NCBI RefSeq assembly: GCF_022601895.1
Contig: NZ_JAKVIO010000006.1
Location: forward strand, 1-64,000
DNA from: Sphingomonas sp. LaA6.9
GTDB lineage: Bacteria > Pseudomonadota > Alphaproteobacteria > Sphingomonadales > Sphingomonadaceae
Direction: 5' to 3'
Length of the DNA stretch: 64,000 nt
Of the stretch, positions 44,199 to 52,768 are shown one piece after another. The position numbers and the translations under genes are program-made. The notes beneath the pieces are model-generated. The model worked only from the letters and a program-made list of their open reading frames with translations, was not told where the DNA came from and ran no database searches. Position 1 is the first letter of the stretch. Each line of letters begins with the position of its first letter.

Positions 44199-46628
44199 TC
44201 ACAATTTGGTCCGGAGGGTGACGCCCACGGTGCGCGGCTCGCCGACCAGTGCGGTGACGGCGCCGGTGTTGGCCGGGCTGAGCGTCAGGAAATAATTCTC
44301 GTCGGTCAGGTTGCGGGCCCAAACCGCGAGATCCCACTGATCGTCGTCCGAACGGATGCCGAAGCGGACGTTGAGCAGGCCATATCCCGCGATCTGCGCG
44401 TAGCGCGAGTTGGTCGCCGATGTGTTGAAGGACGAGCGGTGCGAGAAATCGCCATGCCCATACACCTCGACCCCCTGACCGCCCCATTCGCCGACGGGCT
44501 GGGCGAGATCTGCACCGAGCGTATAGGTGAATTTCGGGGAGCCCGAGAGTTGCTCGCCCGTCAGGTCCTGAATACCGCCCAGGTTGAGATTCTCCTGTGC
44601 CTGGGGCGCGTTGCGATAGTCGCGATAGGTGGCGTCGGTATAGGAGGCAGAAGCGTTGAAGCTCACCAACTCGGTCGGTGCATAGACCAGATCGGCCTCG
44701 AACCCGCGCGAACGCACCTTGGGAATATTCGCGATATATTGCCGGAAGTTCACGGTGTTCTGGACCTGCTCGGTGATCGCGGTCTGATAGTCGCTGACCT
44801 CGGTCCAGAAGCCGGCGAGGTTGAAGGTGAGCGTGCGATCGAGCCACTGGCTCTTCAGCCCGACCTCGAAATTGTCGATCTCTTCGGGGCGGATATCGGG
44901 TTCGATACCCGGCGGCAGCGCGGAGAGGTTGAGGCCGCCCGATTTGCTGCCACGCGAATAGGTGCTGTAGACCAGCGCGTCCTGCGCCACCCGGTAGGAC
45001 AGGCTGATCAGTCCCGAGAGACTGTCGTCGCTGAAGCTCGTCGAGAAGCTGGTGACCGGGTTGAACTGGTTGCGGATCGCGAGTGCTGCTGCGGCCTGGG
45101 CGGCGGGCAAGGTCGACAGGTCGATGCCTGCGACATGGAATTGCTCGAACGCGCCCGACTTCTTCTCGTGCGTGAAGCGCAGGCCCGCCGTCAGCTTCAG
45201 CGCGTCGCTGATGTTCCAGTCGGCCTGGCCGAAGACCGCAAAGCTCTTGGTTTCGGGCGTCGAAGTGGAATTGGCCTCGAAGCCGTTGAGCGCCGCATTG
45301 CCGATGACCGCCGGCACCGTGGGCAGGTTCCAGTTTGCTGCCGCCGATCCATAGGCGGTGGCGCCATAACCGCGGACGATCTGCCAGAAATAATAGGCGC
45401 CGACGACATAATCGATCGTGTTGCTGCCCGTGGAAGCGAGCCGGAGTTCCTGGCTGAACTGCCGCTGACGATTGGCCTGCTGCGCCTTGGTGATGATCGG
45501 TAATGCGGTGGAATCGCCGTCATTGGCAGGGTTCCAGTCCCACCAGCGATAGGCGGTGATCGAGGTCAGCGCGAGCTTGCCGAAATCCCAGTCGACCTGC
45601 CCCGACAGGCCATAGCCTTCCATGTTGGACTGATAGTGCCCGTCGGCATCGCCCAGCCGCTCAAAGGGCGCGATGGGCAGCGGTGTGTACCCCGCCCGCG
45701 CCGCGCGATCGTGGAAATTGTTCGCGATCAGCGCGCCATTGTCATAGCGGTCGAATACGGTGGCGAAGACATTGAGCACATGGTTTTGCCGCTGCCGCGA
45801 AAAGTCGCCGATCAGGCGGATTGCGACATCGGCATCGGGCTTGATCAGCAACTGCGCGCGCGCGGTGAAGTTGTCGTAATCCTGCGCGTGCCGCTGCTTG
45901 GTGACGTTGTAGAGAAAGCCGTCGCGGTGCGTGTCGGCGATGCTCAGACGGAAGGCGACGCTGTCCCCCAATATGGGTGCAGAAGCCGATCCGCGTACCT
46001 GATGATAGCCATAGTCGCCGATCGTCGCCTCGCCCGAGAATTCGGGGTCGAAGCTCGGCAGGCGCGAGGTGATGTTGATCGCGCCCGAGGTCGTGTTCTT
46101 GCCGAACAGCGTGCCCTGCGGCCCGCGCAGCACCTCGATCTGCTGAAGGTCGACGAGATCGAACTGCGACTGGCCGACGCGGCCATAATAGACATTGTCG
46201 ATATAGATGCCGACGCCATTCTCGAGCCCGTCATTGGTCAGCGCGACGTTGGAGCCGAGGCCGCGGATGTTGATGTTGGTGTTGCGCGGATTGAAGCTGA
46301 ACACCTGCAGGCTGGGAACGAGCTGCTGGACCTGACCCAGCGTGAAATTGCCCGTCGCCTCGAGCGCGCCGGCGTCGACGACGCTGAGCGCGATCGGCAC
46401 GTCCTGCGCGCTTTCCTCGCGGCGGCGGGCGGTGACGGTGATTTCGGCGATGTCGGCGGTATCGACTGCGGCATCGACAAGCACGGGCGCAGCCGGCGAG
46501 TCGACGTCATTGGCATGGGCAGCCGCATTGGCATGGGCAGCCGCGGGAAAGGCGAGCGCGGCGCCAAGCGCCAGAAGCGCGGTGGCAGCGGCGAAGGTGG
46601 CATGATGGCTTGTCGTTGATTTACGCAT
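44199..46628 (-). CDS. TonB-dependent receptor
   Basis: 809 residues from ATG 46628; a signal peptide ends near residue 33 (AALAFPAAAHANA). The plug begins with the TonB box region IAEITVTARRREESAQDVPIAL and VDAGALEATGNFTLGQVQQL, and the barrel ends in VGVTLRTKL. It imports a substrate across the outer membrane using TonB energy. First gene of the operon containing the symporter, two dioxygenases and the sulfatase. Substrate unknown; a sulfate ester or sulfonate is the inference from context. Confidence 0.9.
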   Translation of the reverse strand: MRKSTTSHHATFAAATALLALGAALAFPAAAHANAAAHANDVDSPAAPVLVDAAVDTADIAEITVTARRREESAQDVPIALSVVDAGALEATGNFTLGQVQQLVPSLQVFSFNPRNTNINIRGLGSNVALTNDGLENGVGIYIDNVYYGRVGQSQFDLVDLQQIEVLRGPQGTLFGKNTTSGAINITSRLPSFDPEFSGEATIGDYGYHQVRGSASAPILGDSVAFRLSIADTHRDGFLYNVTKQRHAQDYDNFTARAQLLIKPDADVAIRLIGDFSRQRQNHVLNVFATVFDRYDNGALIANNFHDRAARAGYTPLPIAPFERLGDADGHYQSNMEGYGLSGQVDWDFGKLALTSITAYRWWDWNPANDGDSTALPIITKAQQANRQRQFSQELRLASTGSNTIDYVVGAYYFWQIVRGYGATAYGSAAANWNLPTVPAVIGNAALNGFEANSTSTPETKSFAVFGQADWNISDALKLTAGLRFTHEKKSGAFEQFHVAGIDLSTLPAAQAAAALAIRNQFNPVTSFSTSFSDDSLSGLISLSYRVAQDALVYSTYSRGSKSGGLNLSALPPGIEPDIRPEEIDNFEVGLKSQWLDRTLTFNLAGFWTEVSDYQTAITEQVQNTVNFRQYIANIPKVRSRGFEADLVYAPTELVSFNASASYTDATYRDYRNAPQAQENLNLGGIQDLTGEQLSGSPKFTYTLGADLAQPVGEWGGQGVEVYGHGDFSHRSSFNTSATNSRYAQIAGYGLLNVRFGIRSDDDQWDLAVWARNLTDENYFLTLSPANTGAVTALVGEPRTVGVTLRTKL

Positions 46629-47313
46629 TATTTGGTTCACAGTCCCCCAAGGCCGGAAGCGCGCACGCCTCCGACGCCGCGCGCAGTGGCGCGCAGTCAA
46701 AATTGTCCTGAATTTCGGGACACGCGGGTGCATTGCCCGACCGCACGGATGCGGACATGGCGCTGCGAGTCACGCGTCAGCCGGAATCGTTCAGCCTGTC
46801 TTGAAAACGTGTCTTCGCATTCGTCACTTCCCCTTAAAATGGGGGGATCACGAAGCCGGGCGTCACGCTGCCCTGCATCGCGCTTTAGCCGTTGTTGACG
46901 CGGAGCAAGCTGCATCCCTTCAAAAGCCGCGGGCCAACCGGAGGCACATTTGCGCCCGAGCAGCTGGCCAAGCCGCTCGCTATCCGGTATGTTGACTTAA
47001 ATGGTAGAGAATGAGTCGGTCAAGGGAAGATTTGCTTCGCGCCGACAAAGTTCAGATAGGGAAAGCCGAACTGCAAGCTGAGCGTGCGGTCGACCGGGTT
47101 GCCGAACTGATGCATTGTTCGAGGGCTGCACGCTATGCGCGGATGGCTGCCGCGCAAGTTGCGCACGCCGATCCGCGAGCCTGCCTGCAACGTCTGGTGG
47201 TTAGGACGGGCTTCGAGTGTCCGACTTTGTCGGCGGGTGCCGCCAGTGACGCGGCGAATATGGCGGGCGCCAGCCCCTGGCTGGCATTCCATGGCTGTGT
47301 TGTCGTAGCCGCT
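46629..47313. other. Gene-poor region between sulfate operon and sugar locus
   Basis: 685 nt with no clear gene. On the minus strand, 47020-47292 has an open frame whose C-terminal part, QFGNPVDRTLSLQFGFPYLN, reads like a beta-strand end of an outer membrane protein, so it may be a decayed fragment. A GCGCGCCACTGCGCGC hairpin (minus strand, near 46680) lies upstream of the TonB receptor. The promoter of the receptor operon should lie here. Confidence 0.35.
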
Positions 47314-47967
47314 TCAGAAGCGCGCGATCACTGCGTCCAGATCCGCCTCGGCGGTTGTCGGAAAAACGATGTGCGCACGGGCGAGTGTGGACGCGACGCC
47401 GATTCCCACCGCGATCATGCCAGCGGCCAGGATCGCCTCGATTCCCGCTGCCGAATCCTCAAAGCCGATCGCATCGCCTGGAGCGACGCCGAGCGCCTCC
47501 GTGCAGGCGAGGAAGATGTCGGGCGCGGGCTTGGATGCCGCGACCGCGCCCGCGTCGGCTATGAAATCGAAGTCCGATGCGATCCCCAGCCGCGCAAGAA
47601 GCGTCGGCGCGTTACGGCTGGCGGAGGCGATCGCGGTCTTCATGCCCAGCGCGCGCGCGCGCGCGACGAGTGCGGCTGCGCCGGGGAGCAGGTCTGCGGG
47701 CGTCATCGCGGCGACGGCGTCGAGATAATAGCCGTTTTTTCGAGTTGCGATCGCGACCATTTCGGCTTCGGGCAAGGTGACATTGCCGAGCGCGAGAATG
47801 TGGCGCAGCGAGCCCATGCGATCGACACCCTTGAGCGCTTCATTGGCCTCGGCGTCGAACGGGATCGAAAGATCGTCGGCGATGCGTTTCCATGCCGCGA
47901 AATGTGCGACCGCGCTGTCGGCGAGTACGCCGTCGAGGTCGAAGACCGCTGCCCGGAAACGCGTCAT
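47314..47967 (-). CDS. pgmB: Beta-phosphoglucomutase
   Basis: 217 residues. HAD-superfamily motifs: nucleophile D10 and D12 in FDLDGVLADSAVAHFAAW, the SASRNA loop, KPAPDIF and GFEDSAAGIEA, characteristic of beta-PGM. It turns beta-glucose 1-phosphate, released by inverting GH65 phosphorylases, into glucose 6-phosphate. The start overlaps the GH65 stop by 4 nt, fixing the functional link. Confidence 0.94.
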   Translation of the reverse strand: MTRFRAAVFDLDGVLADSAVAHFAAWKRIADDLSIPFDAEANEALKGVDRMGSLRHILALGNVTLPEAEMVAIATRKNGYYLDAVAAMTPADLLPGAAALVARARALGMKTAIASASRNAPTLLARLGIASDFDFIADAGAVAASKPAPDIFLACTEALGVAPGDAIGFEDSAAGIEAILAAGMIAVGIGVASTLARAHIVFPTTAEADLDAVIARF

Positions 47968-50171
47968 GCCACCACCTCGCGAACAACGGGCTCCGCGCCG
48001 AGCATGAATTCATCGTCGCCATGCCACATGACAACCGCATCGCCCGAAACCAGAGTGTAGGTTACGCGATCGCCTTCGACCGACACTTCGATCGCGCGCC
48101 CGCGATAGCGGATGCGGAAGGCGTAGGCATGTAGTTCGGGCACAGCGATGGGTCTGAAACCGAGCTTGCCGTCCAACGTGCGCAGGCCGCCAAAGCCGAT
48201 CGCAAGCGCGTTCCAGCTACCCGCGAGCGCGGCCATGTGGAGCCCGTGGTCGCTGTTGCCGAACAGGTCTTCCAGGTCGGTGAGCGTCGATACCCGCCAG
48301 TAGCGGAAGGCACGCGTCGCATCCCCCACTGAAGCCGCCGCGGCCGCGAAGGCGCTGGCGGACAGCGTCGAATCATGGACGGTGATGCCTTCATATTCGT
48401 CGAGCATCCGGCGGCGCATGTCCGTATCGAAGCAATCGCGCAGCAGGACGGTGGCGAGCACCGCGTCGGCCTGCTTGGCGACACGGTGACGATAGATGGC
48501 GAGCGGGTGGAAATGAAGAAGCAGCGGATACTGATCCGCGGGCGTTTCCTCGATCGGCCAGCGTGGCTTGGTGAAGAAGCTGTCGTCCTGCGCGTAGATG
48601 CCGCGTGCCTCGTCCATCGGTAGCAGCATCGAGTCCGCGGCGCGTCGCATCGCCTCCGCCTCGCCGGGGGCAAGCTGGTCGGCCGCCATATCGGCAGCGT
48701 AGCGCAGATGCTCGGCCGCCATCATGTTGGTGTAGAGGTTGTTGTCGACGAGCGCGGTATATTCGTCGGGGCCCGTGACGCCGTTGATGACGAAGGCATC
48801 GCCGCGCGCGGGATCGTGAAAGCCGAGATCGAGCCAGATCCGCGCAGTCTCCGCCAGCATCTCCGCCCCGCCTTCTGCCAGGATCGATGTGTCGCCGGTG
48901 GTCTCCACATAGAGTCTCAGCGCATAGCCGATGTCGGCGTTGATGTGATATTGCGCGGACCCCGCGGGGAAAAAGGCCGAACATTCGCGTCCTGCGATCG
49001 AGCGCCAAGGATAGAGCGCGCCGCGCGCGTGCCCAAGTGCGCGCGCATTTTCGCGCGCTGGCCCCAGCTTCGAGATGCGCCAGGCCAGCATCGCGCGCGC
49101 GATCTCCGGACGGGTATAGACGAAGACGGGGAGCACGTAGCTGTCCGCGTCCCAGAAGACATGGCCTTCATAGCCTTCGCCGGTCTGCCCCTTGGCGGCG
49201 ATCGAACTCGCCCCGTCGCGCCCCACCGCCTGGACGAGCTGGAAAAGGCAATGCCGCACAGCTTGCTCGGCCTTGGGCGACGTCCGGAAATGCACCGCGG
49301 CATCCTCCCAGAACGCTCCAAGCCAAGTTGCCTGCTCGGCCACCAACGCATCGAACCCGGCATGTGCCGCCGCCTCGAGATCGCGCCGCGCCGCCGCGAG
49401 GAGCGAGGCCGGAGCCTCATCGCGCGCGGCGTGATAGGCAGCGAGGATCATGATCGTGCGGGTTTCGCCCGCCGTCAGAACAATCTCTTCGGACGCGCGC
49501 GTCACCAGGGCCGCGACACCAAAGCCACTTTGCTTCAGCCCATCGACGCGGCCTTCGATACCGTCCTGGTCGACGATCAATTGCGGCTGCCATGGGCTCT
49601 CAGCCATTTCGGGCGTCACGCGCGGATCGTAGATCGCGGGTGCTTCCTCCGATGCTGCGACAGGGGCTGCGGGATCGGAAACGCCGCCGCGCAGTGAAAT
49701 ACGTGCCTCCGAAGTCGCCGTGAACTCCAGTCGCGTCGCGACAATCGCGGTACGTGCAAAGGATATGAGACGCTCGCTGCGGATCGTGACACCGCCGATG
49801 TTCCACTGCAGGATGAGCAGGCCACCGCGCATGTCGAGCGTGGCCATGTCGGGGCCAGCGAGCGCAACACCGTCGATTGCAATGTCGAGGCGCGTGGCGT
49901 CGGCGACGGCGAGCCGCGTGTCGCTCTCCCGCGCATAGCCATAGGCGCCTTCGTGATAGTCGATGGGCACGCGTTCGAAGACGCCGTTCAGATAGACGCG
50001 CGGTGCGTTCGCCGACTCGCCGGGGCCGCGAACGCCGATGAAACCGTTGCCAAGGACGAAGATCGAGGGGAGGTGCGGCGCGTCCATCTGCGCGCCCTCA
50101 GCAGCCAGATGCCAGCTATCACCCGAAAAACGCATGGCTTCGAACGCCGCTTCGGGCAACCTTGCTCCCAC
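47964..50171 (-). CDS. GH65 family disaccharide phosphorylase (maltose/kojibiose/trehalose type)
   Basis: 735 residues, GTG start; AGAAGGATGGATC precedes it. N-terminal beta-sandwich (to about residue 250) then an (alpha/alpha)6 catalytic domain with the general acid Glu in TGPDEYTALVDNN (about residue 469). GH65 enzymes phosphorolyse alpha-glucosidic disaccharides to beta-glucose 1-phosphate and a second sugar. Which linkage is used cannot be read from the sequence. Coupled to pgmB; divergent from an MFS transporter across a promoter with a candidate LacI operator. Confidence 0.92.
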   Translation of the reverse strand: MGARLPEAAFEAMRFSGDSWHLAAEGAQMDAPHLPSIFVLGNGFIGVRGPGESANAPRVYLNGVFERVPIDYHEGAYGYARESDTRLAVADATRLDIAIDGVALAGPDMATLDMRGGLLILQWNIGGVTIRSERLISFARTAIVATRLEFTATSEARISLRGGVSDPAAPVAASEEAPAIYDPRVTPEMAESPWQPQLIVDQDGIEGRVDGLKQSGFGVAALVTRASEEIVLTAGETRTIMILAAYHAARDEAPASLLAAARRDLEAAAHAGFDALVAEQATWLGAFWEDAAVHFRTSPKAEQAVRHCLFQLVQAVGRDGASSIAAKGQTGEGYEGHVFWDADSYVLPVFVYTRPEIARAMLAWRISKLGPARENARALGHARGALYPWRSIAGRECSAFFPAGSAQYHINADIGYALRLYVETTGDTSILAEGGAEMLAETARIWLDLGFHDPARGDAFVINGVTGPDEYTALVDNNLYTNMMAAEHLRYAADMAADQLAPGEAEAMRRAADSMLLPMDEARGIYAQDDSFFTKPRWPIEETPADQYPLLLHFHPLAIYRHRVAKQADAVLATVLLRDCFDTDMRRRMLDEYEGITVHDSTLSASAFAAAAASVGDATRAFRYWRVSTLTDLEDLFGNSDHGLHMAALAGSWNALAIGFGGLRTLDGKLGFRPIAVPELHAYAFRIRYRGRAIEVSVEGDRVTYTLVSGDAVVMWHGDDEFMLGAEPVVREVVA

Positions 50172-50219
50172 GATCCATCCTTCTCCCTGGCCGTCCTACG
50201 CGTGCAGTGACGATTTGCT

Positions 50220-50235
50220 ATGATATGCATTTCAT
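50220..50235. promoter_or_regulatory. Candidate LacI-family operator (phosphorylase/MFS divergent promoter)
   Basis: ATGATATGCATTTCAT, palindromic but for one position pair. It matches the perfect palindrome TGAAATGCATTTCA at 52685-52698 at 13 of 14 core positions. It overlaps possible -10 elements on both strands (TATGAT on plus, TATCAT on minus), so binding could block both promoters. Confidence 0.6.
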
Positions 50236-50298
50236 AATAGATCGGGCGCGCGGCGCAAGCGCACAATCGATAAGGTGCGACGCGCGAAGGGAGGACGG

Positions 50299-51531
50299 AT
50301 GACTGCGGCACGCCTGAAAATCGGCATTTTCCTGAGCTATGCGATCTTCGCGATCCTGCTCAACAGCGTCGGCACGGTGATCCTCCAGTCGATCGAATAT
50401 TTCAGGATCGACAAGGTCACGGCGAGCACGCTGGAGGCGTTCAAGGATCTGCCGATCGCGATCACGAGCTTCCTGATTGCCTCGTTCCTACCGCGCATCG
50501 GCTATCGACGGGGCATGATCGTCGGGCTGGCGGTGGTGGGCGCCGCGTGCACCGCGATGCCGCTGATCAATGCCTTCTGGGGCACGCGGCTGCTGTTCTT
50601 CGCGATCGGGGTGAGCTTCGCGATCGTCAAGGTCGCGGTCTATTCCTCGGTTGGCCTGCTGACCGAGACGCGCAAGGAGCACGCCAGCCTGCTCAACGTC
50701 ATCGAAGGCGTGTTCATGCTGGGCGTGCTCGGCGGCTACTGGATCTTTGCGGCGTTCATCGATCATGGCGATCCGTCCTCGCCGCGCTGGCTCCAGGTCT
50801 ATTGGGTACTCGCGGCGGCGTGCGCAGCGGCGATCGTGGTACTTGCGACAGCACGCTTCGACGAATCGCGCGCGCATGACGAAGTCGGCACGCATTCGCC
50901 CGCCAGCGATTTCGGCGCGATGCTGCGCCTCGCCGCACGGCCGCTGACGATCGTCTTCATCGTCTCGGTGTTCCTCTATGTCCTGATCGAACAGGGGATC
51001 GGCACGTGGCTGCCGACCTTCAACCGTCAACTGCTCGGGCTGTCTGCGCCGATGAGCGTGCAGGCCGCGTCGATCTTCGCGGTCGGGCTTGCCGTAGGGC
51101 GTCTGGGGGCCGGCGCGATCGTCCGGCGGACGGGCTGGTATCCGCTGCTCATCGCCTGCCTTGGCGCGATGGCGGTGCTGATTGTCGTGGCGCTGCCGCT
51201 GGCAAATGCGGCGAGCGGTGAAGCCGTGGACAGCTGGGCAGGGGCACCCGTCGCCGCCTTTGTCTTCCCGCTGATCGGGCTGTTCATGGCGCCCATATAT
51301 CCCGCGATCAATTCGGCGATCCTGAGCGCGATGCCGCCCGCCAACCAGTCTTCGATGGTCGGCCTGATCGTCGTGTTCTCGGCGCTTGGCGGAACGACCG
51401 GATCGTTCATCATCGGCCGCGTCTTCGCGGCATTCGAGGGGGCGGGAGCATTCTACCTGCTGCTGATCCCGATCGCCGTCGTTGCAATTTCGATCACCGC
51501 GCTCAAGCGCCTGACCGATCGGGCGGCATGA
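50299..51531 (+). CDS. MFS sugar transporter
   Basis: 410 residues from ATG 50299, preceded by GGGAGGACGG. About 12 hydrophobic segments (IGIFLSYAIFAILLN..., FRIDKVTASTLEAFKD, ...GRLGAGAIVRR). It resembles the FucP/NagP-like branch of the MFS that imports sugars with protons. It diverges from the GH65-pgmB operon and converges on the LacI gene with a 2-nt gap. Presumably brings disaccharides that the phosphorylase then splits (inference). Confidence 0.87.
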   Translation: MTAARLKIGIFLSYAIFAILLNSVGTVILQSIEYFRIDKVTASTLEAFKDLPIAITSFLIASFLPRIGYRRGMIVGLAVVGAACTAMPLINAFWGTRLLFFAIGVSFAIVKVAVYSSVGLLTETRKEHASLLNVIEGVFMLGVLGGYWIFAAFIDHGDPSSPRWLQVYWVLAAACAAAIVVLATARFDESRAHDEVGTHSPASDFGAMLRLAARPLTIVFIVSVFLYVLIEQGIGTWLPTFNRQLLGLSAPMSVQAASIFAVGLAVGRLGAGAIVRRTGWYPLLIACLGAMAVLIVVALPLANAASGEAVDSWAGAPVAAFVFPLIGLFMAPIYPAINSAILSAMPPANQSSMVGLIVVFSALGGTTGSFIIGRVFAAFEGAGAFYLLLIPIAVVAISITALKRLTDRAA

Positions 51532-51533
51532 CC

Positions 51534-52592
51534 TCAGGTCTCGCGGACGATCAGCCGCGTCGGGAGCATCGCTGATTTGGCACGCCCGCCATCGATCTGC
51601 TGCATCAGCTTCTCGACGAGGATCGAGCCCGCAATGTGCGTTTCCTGCTCGATCGTGGTTATCGCGGGGGTGAAGTGCGCCGCGGGCGGGATATTGTTGT
51701 AGCCGACCAGCGCATAGTCGCGTGGCGCGACATGGCCCGCCTCGCGAAAGGCGCTGATCACCGCCATCGCCGCGGTGTCGGAGAAACAGAGCACGGCATC
51801 GGGACGCTCGTGCTCGGCGATCCACGCCCTGGCGGCGGCATGGGTGGAGGCATAGGCCATGTGCTCGACGCTGAGCTGGTCGATCGCGACCTCGGCGCCG
51901 GCCTTCGCAGCGGCGGCGCGCATGCCCTCATAGCGCAGGCGGATCTCGGCATGGCTGGTGTCGCCGACGAAAAGCCAGTGCCTTGCGCCGCGCTTGACGA
52001 AGCGCTCGCCCGCGAGCTGCCCACCGAGCCGGTTGTCGCTGCCCACCGCGCAATAGGCATTGGTGGGGCAGACCGCGCCCCAGACGACAAAGGGTGTGTC
52101 GGTGCGCGCCAGTTCGCCGAGCATCTTCTCGCGATTGCCCTGGCCCAGGAAGATGAAGCCGTCGGCTGCGCGCGAGCGAAGCAGGTCGATACAGGTGCGC
52201 GCATCGGTCACGCCGGCGGGGGAGAGCAGCACGTCCTGGTTGCGCACCGAAAGCGCCTCGGACACGCCGGCCAAAAGCTCGAAGATGAAGGGATCGGCGA
52301 TACTGCCGCGGCCACGATGCGATCCGAAATCGAGCATCACCGCGATCGTGTCGGTCCGCAGCTGACGAAGCTTCTGCGCATTGCGATTGACCGCATAGCC
52401 ATGCTCGCGCGCGACTTCGAGAACGCGGTCGCGGGTTTCTGCACTGACCAGCGCGCTGCCGTTGAGTACGCGCGAGACCGTCGGTTTCGAGACATTGGCG
52501 AGCCGCGCGATGTCGGCCATGTTGACCGCCATCGACCGGGACTGGCGGTCGGGGCCGCGCTTTCTGCCCTCGCTGCTGCCGCTATCAGCCAT
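51534..52592 (-). CDS. LacI-family transcriptional regulator
   Basis: 352 residues. The DNA-binding helix-turn-helix at residues 24-45 (NMADIARLANVSKPTVSRVL) is of LacI type, followed by a hinge (NRNAQKLRQ) and a periplasmic-binding-protein-like effector domain (TDTIAVMLDFG..., ILVEKLMQQIDGG). It diverges from the second TonB receptor and faces the MFS gene. Palindromes of form TGAAATGCATTTCA in both nearby divergent promoters are its likely sites; effector probably an alpha-glucoside or its phosphate. Confidence 0.93.
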   Translation of the reverse strand: MADSGSSEGRKRGPDRQSRSMAVNMADIARLANVSKPTVSRVLNGSALVSAETRDRVLEVAREHGYAVNRNAQKLRQLRTDTIAVMLDFGSHRGRGSIADPFIFELLAGVSEALSVRNQDVLLSPAGVTDARTCIDLLRSRAADGFIFLGQGNREKMLGELARTDTPFVVWGAVCPTNAYCAVGSDNRLGGQLAGERFVKRGARHWLFVGDTSHAEIRLRYEGMRAAAAKAGAEVAIDQLSVEHMAYASTHAAARAWIAEHERPDAVLCFSDTAAMAVISAFREAGHVAPRDYALVGYNNIPPAAHFTPAITTIEQETHIAGSILVEKLMQQIDGGRAKSAMLPTRLIVRET

Positions 52593-52684
52593 CGATCATC
52601 GCCCGGTCATTTTCATAGCTGTTGCATATCCGCTTCAGTGCCCGGGAAAAAGAGGCTTGCACCGCATTTCTGAAACAACATTCT

Positions 52685-52698
52685 TGAAATGCATTTCA
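52685..52698. promoter_or_regulatory. Candidate LacI-family operator (LacI/TonB receptor divergent promoter)
   Basis: TGAAATGCATTTCA, a perfect 14-bp palindrome. TTGAAA at 52684-52689 is a possible -35 for the receptor gene with TAGCGT 17 nt later as -10, so a bound repressor would cover the promoter. Lies 70 nt upstream of the receptor ATG and 93 nt upstream of the LacI start, so it may also serve autoregulation. Confidence 0.65.
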
Positions 52699-52768
52699 GT
52701 CTCGCATAGCGTCGCCCTCAATCCGGTGCGCCGATCAACGGCGCCATCACGTTACAGGAGAGGATAAG

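Noticed and set aside
46640-46800. Cobalamin riboswitch upstream of the first TonB receptor
   Set aside because: Only an isolated CCACTG is present; the conserved core elements of the riboswitch are absent and the CCACTG sits in a simple GCGCGC hairpin.
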